Of a stretch of 64,000 bases of DNA, positions 60,793 through 64,000 are shown piece by piece; position 1 is the first letter of the stretch; each line of letters begins with the position of its first letter. Location: assembly GCF_002954615.1 (NCBI RefSeq), contig NZ_MSCJ01000003.1, positions 1-64,000 of the forward strand, written 5' to 3'. This stretch comes from Photobacterium angustum (GTDB lineage: Bacteria; Pseudomonadota; Gammaproteobacteria; Enterobacterales; Vibrionaceae). Both the position numbers and the translations under genes were made by a program. The notes under the pieces are model-generated. The model was not told the DNA's origin, did no database searches, and saw only the letters and a program-made list of their open reading frames with translations.

Positions 60793-63700
60793 ATGACGCA
60801 ATCACGCATTCCAGCTGAGACAGCTTCATCCTCTGAAAAACAGGATAATCCGATTCAGCCACCGAAAAAAAACAAACTAAAACAAGTGGCGAAGTGGACT
60901 TCTATTGCCATATTAACCCCTATCATTGCCGCAACTGGGGTACTCGCTTATGGGGTTAAGATCGATTTAGCTGACCACCGACATGATATCAACCAATGGT
61001 TAAGTTCTACTTTAGATCGTGAAACAACCATTGGTGGTGACATGTCACTAACCCTATCATTCAGCCCTGAAATTGAGTTGAGCGATGTCACCGTTGCCAA
61101 TACTGAAGCAATGAAATGGGAACCGATGCTGAAATCAGGCTATATCGGTGCAAAAATCTCTGTTTTGCCTCTTCTATCTCATACCCTAAAGATTGACTAT
61201 CTGGATCTAAAAGACATTTCATTACACCTGTCAAAAGATAATCAAGGGAAAGCGAACTGGGTGTTTGCCGAGCAAGCGAGTGAAAAACCGAAAGAGACCA
61301 CTCAATCAACGCCGTTTAAACTGGCATTGAGCAACAATATTCGAGCGGAAAAAGTATCGGTTGATTATTTAGATCAACATACCGGACAGTATGCCAACGT
61401 ATATTTAGATCAATTAGCGTTAACCAAACCTGATAAATGGCTATTACAAGCGAAAGGTAATGCCATGGGGAATGAATATGATGTTTCACTGGCGGGTGAT
61501 TTAGAATCACTCATTAATGAACAGCAAGGCAAATTAGACGCAACAGGCAGCTTTGCTGGGGCGAAACTCAATATTGATGCAGATATTCATCCATTCCACA
61601 GTAATACGCCGTCAAAAGCCAACGTAAAACTTGATTGGGTTGATACCGCGCAGCTTGAATCCCTGCTTGATATTGATTTGCGTCATGCCGCACCAATGTC
61701 ACTAACAACCCAAATTACTGCGTCTAGCAAAGGCATTTCACTGGCTGATATCGCGCTAACGAGCCCTATCACGTCTGCTAAAGGTTTCCTTGATATTTCA
61801 TTGGCTCAAAACGCCAAAGATCTTAATCATATTAACGGTAAGCTAAATATTCCGTTAATCGATCTGCGCCCATGGTTACAACCCCAGCCTCCGGTCATGC
61901 TCGGTGTCGGTTATGCAGCAGCAGCACCTCAACAATCGCCTCTGCAAAAAGCGCTGGATCAATGGCTTGTTAAAACAGAAACCCATCTTGATCTATCCGT
62001 CGATGAGATCAAAGGTTTAGGTACACCTGTTAATAATATCTCGCTTAAAGTGGAAGGCGATAAAGGTAAACTTCACGCTCCAATGACTGCCAATATTGCT
62101 GATGTGCCATTTCGTGGTACGGCTGATATTGATGCCACCCAATGGACATCAACCGTTGATGTAAAACTAGGTGCTCAAGACTCGCAATTAGGTGAAATGG
62201 CAGGTTGGATCTCAGGGATCCCAGATGCAAAAGGTCATCTTGATAAGGCTCAGCTTCAGCTGACGGCCCAAGGTACAAAACTTCAAGAGTGGATTGATAA
62301 TAGCCAGCTCTCACTCGATATCGATAAAGCACATATTGACTGGGGAGCCAAAGCATCTTTTGCTATTGATAAAGCAGCACTAACCTCTGGTATGGAGCAG
62401 CCATTTAGCTCTGACATCCAAGGTCAGATCATGGATATTCCCGTTAAGATCACAGCTAAAGCAGGCACACTATCCGATATTATTAACCACCGTAATTGGA
62501 TGCCATCACTACACTTTTCCAGCCCTGTTGTTGACATAAAAGCACAAGGTGAATTTGTAAAAACCAATTGGCAAAAAGGCAGTTGGTTAAACCTAACCGT
62601 ACACAGTAAAGATGCAGGCAAACTAAGTCCATGGTTGGGTACACGTGCGTCTATGCATGGTAAAATCGATTTCAAAGGAAAGCTAACCAATACCGGTGAT
62701 TGGCTAACATTAAATATCCCCACGATGGCGTTAATGCAAAGCCAAGGTAAGGTCGATTTTAAATGGAAGCAAAATACTAAAACGCCATTTTTAACGCTTA
62801 ATGCGCAATTTGATACCCTAAATTTCAATCAGCTAGGGCAATTTGTTGATCGCGAAAAAGTGCCAACTGTTGAGCAAACAGTACCAACTCAAGGTGTGAA
62901 CCTTGATATGCCGTTACTTAGTAATAAAGTCGTGATTGCCGATGCTGATGTAAAACTTGGTGTCAATAAAATGCTTTGGGCAAATCAGCAAATTGATGAC
63001 ACCCAATTTAGTGGCCAATTACGTGACGGTAAATTAAAACCCGCTCCTTTTAGCGCTCGCTATGCGGGAAGTTTGTACCAAGGTGATATTTCACTGGATA
63101 TCAATAATAACGCTATCCAATCTCAACTACATCTAGGGGTAGATAAGCCGAATATCGGTCAAATTTTAAAACAGTTCAATGTGACCAATGATCTTGGTAT
63201 GACACTCGATAGCGCTAAATTATCTTTGTCGTTATCAGGTCGTACTGTGCTTGAGTTAATGGAGCAGGCTAAAGTCGAAGCACAACTAAACGGCGGTAAA
63301 CTGCGTGTTGCAGATACTTACACAGGCAAAGCCTTTGATGTCGTACTTCGTCAAGGTAAGTTTATTACAGGTCCCGATACCGCAACTCACTTGATTATCT
63401 CTGGCCAAGCTGCAAATAAGCCCGTTAACATTGAGATTGATTCTGTATCACTGAAACAAGCCAATGATGGGCGTAAATCAGTGCCTGTTACCTTAACGGC
63501 TAATGTCGGTGATATTGCACTCAATGCCGAATCTGATGTATCGCTACCCATTAATCCACAAAAGTTGAATTTAACCTTTAAGGCAACAACGCCTAACTTA
63601 GATCGCTTTAATGCGTTTACCGGTCTTGAGCTACCACCGTATGGTCCAGTGACGGTTGCTGCATCCCTTTCAACCGATAACGTCGGCTACCATTTACGTA

Positions 63701-64000
63701 ATATGCTGGTTCAAGTAGGGAGCAGTAAATTACAAGGTAACGGTGATTTTTTACCACCGATGAAAGGCCAAGATCGCCCAACCGTATCATTAGATCTTCG
63801 CGCGCCGTTCATTCAAATTAACGATTTTAAAGTTAAAAATTGGCAAGCATGGCTACCAAAAGACAGCAAAGAAAAAACAACACCAGCAAAAACAGTCGAT
63901 AAACCTGTACCTGTTCTTAGCCCTGAAGGTTTAAATAAGCTGAATGCTAATTTCAAACTCAATGTCGGTGAAGTACGCTCAGGTAAAGACTGGTTAGGTG
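60793..64000 (+). CDS. AsmA-family protein, C-terminus outside the window
   Basis: The frame is open from the ATG at 60793 to the right edge (1,069 codons). After a short basic cytoplasmic tail (PPKKNKLKQVAKW) comes one membrane helix (TSIAILTPIIAATGVLAYGVKI) and then the AsmA N-terminal pattern: ETTIGGDMSLTLSFSPEIELSDVTVANTEAMKWEPMLKSGYIGAKISVLPLLSHTLKIDYLDLKDISLHL. The rest is repeated beta-rich sequence ending with the AsmA C-terminal-type QGNGDFLPPMKG region. AsmA-like proteins are inner-membrane-anchored, with a long periplasmic groove that transports phospholipids towards the outer membrane. Ribosome-binding site weak. Confidence 0.92.
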   Translation, partial: MTQSRIPAETASSSEKQDNPIQPPKKNKLKQVAKWTSIAILTPIIAATGVLAYGVKIDLADHRHDINQWLSSTLDRETTIGGDMSLTLSFSPEIELSDVTVANTEAMKWEPMLKSGYIGAKISVLPLLSHTLKIDYLDLKDISLHLSKDNQGKANWVFAEQASEKPKETTQSTPFKLALSNNIRAEKVSVDYLDQHTGQYANVYLDQLALTKPDKWLLQAKGNAMGNEYDVSLAGDLESLINEQQGKLDATGSFAGAKLNIDADIHPFHSNTPSKANVKLDWVDTAQLESLLDIDLRHAAPMSLTTQITASSKGISLADIALTSPITSAKGFLDISLAQNAKDLNHINGKLNIPLIDLRPWLQPQPPVMLGVGYAAAAPQQSPLQKALDQWLVKTETHLDLSVDEIKGLGTPVNNISLKVEGDKGKLHAPMTANIADVPFRGTADIDATQWTSTVDVKLGAQDSQLGEMAGWISGIPDAKGHLDKAQLQLTAQGTKLQEWIDNSQLSLDIDKAHIDWGAKASFAIDKAALTSGMEQPFSSDIQGQIMDIPVKITAKAGTLSDIINHRNWMPSLHFSSPVVDIKAQGEFVKTNWQKGSWLNLTVHSKDAGKLSPWLGTRASMHGKIDFKGKLTNTGDWLTLNIPTMALMQSQGKVDFKWKQNTKTPFLTLNAQFDTLNFNQLGQFVDREKVPTVEQTVPTQGVNLDMPLLSNKVVIADADVKLGVNKMLWANQQIDDTQFSGQLRDGKLKPAPFSARYAGSLYQGDISLDINNNAIQSQLHLGVDKPNIGQILKQFNVTNDLGMTLDSAKLSLSLSGRTVLELMEQAKVEAQLNGGKLRVADTYTGKAFDVVLRQGKFITGPDTATHLIISGQAANKPVNIEIDSVSLKQANDGRKSVPVTLTANVGDIALNAESDVSLPINPQKLNLTFKATTPNLDRFNAFTGLELPPYGPVTVAASLSTDNVGYHLRNMLVQVGSSKLQGNGDFLPPMKGQDRPTVSLDLRAPFIQINDFKVKNWQAWLPKDSKEKTTPAKTVDKPVPVLSPEGLNKLNANFKLNVGEVRSGKDWLG

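Overview
The window looks like chromosome of a marine gammaproteobacterium of the Vibrionaceae, most likely Photobacterium or a close relative. This is inferred from the gene repertoire and protein style: PdxY, a UshA/NutA-type 5'-nucleotidase lipoprotein, tri-haem peroxidase, MltC, a MOSC-ferredoxin reductase fusion, MurQ/MurR and AzlCD, in a fairly AT-rich background with strong rho-independent terminators. No rRNA, tRNA or CRISPR array was recognised.

Region 1 (1-32.8 kb, all on the minus strand) is a tandem cluster of three giant paralogous secreted proteins led by a small exported protein gene. The order of transcription is: small exported protein (32822-32040), a 4,700-residue protein (31991-17889), a second giant of about 3,400 residues (17668-7500) now split by a one-base frameshift near 13,950, and a third giant (7184 to 1) that runs off the left edge. 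All three are built from repeated GEVED modules (DxGDAPD ... GEVEDY), acidic calcium-binding thrombospondin type-3-like repeats and propeller-like inserts. One carries an L-type lectin-like domain. The two whose C-termini are visible end in a Cna-B-like domain followed by a DUF11-like domain. They look like calcium-dependent surface or matrix adhesins. No dedicated secretion system or anchor is visible.

Region 2 (33-37.2 kb) is an amino-acid module: a YheO/DauR-like regulator, a CyuA-type L-cysteine desulfidase, a RidA-type deaminase, and a divergent AzlC-AzlD exporter. The ridA and azlC promoters carry the same 17-base sequence containing the palindrome AATTGCAATT, which suggests co-regulation.

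Region 3 (37.5-50.7 kb) is ordinary housekeeping sequence: a degenerate cold-shock-domain protein, pyridoxal kinase, FetAB, a CspA-like protein, the 5'-nucleotidase lipoprotein, a tri-haem cytochrome c peroxidase with an FNR-like box upstream, the MOSC fusion divergent from a cytochrome b561-like protein, a DJ-1/PfpI protein divergent from a LysR regulator, and a sugar O-acetyltransferase.

Region 4 (50.7-56.1 kb) is an accessory, decayed segment. It contains a MarC-MarR pair, a metal-dependent amidohydrolase, a ruined IS5-type transposase abutting a ruined IS110-type transposase, and fragments of two overlapping genes that may come from a lost mobile element.

Region 5 (56.1-64 kb) holds a TerC-family membrane protein whose Shine-Dalgarno sequence lies in a perfect hairpin, a small periplasmic basic protein, MltC, MurQ divergent from a MurR/RpiR regulator (cell-wall recycling), and the start of a large AsmA-family protein that leaves the window on the right.
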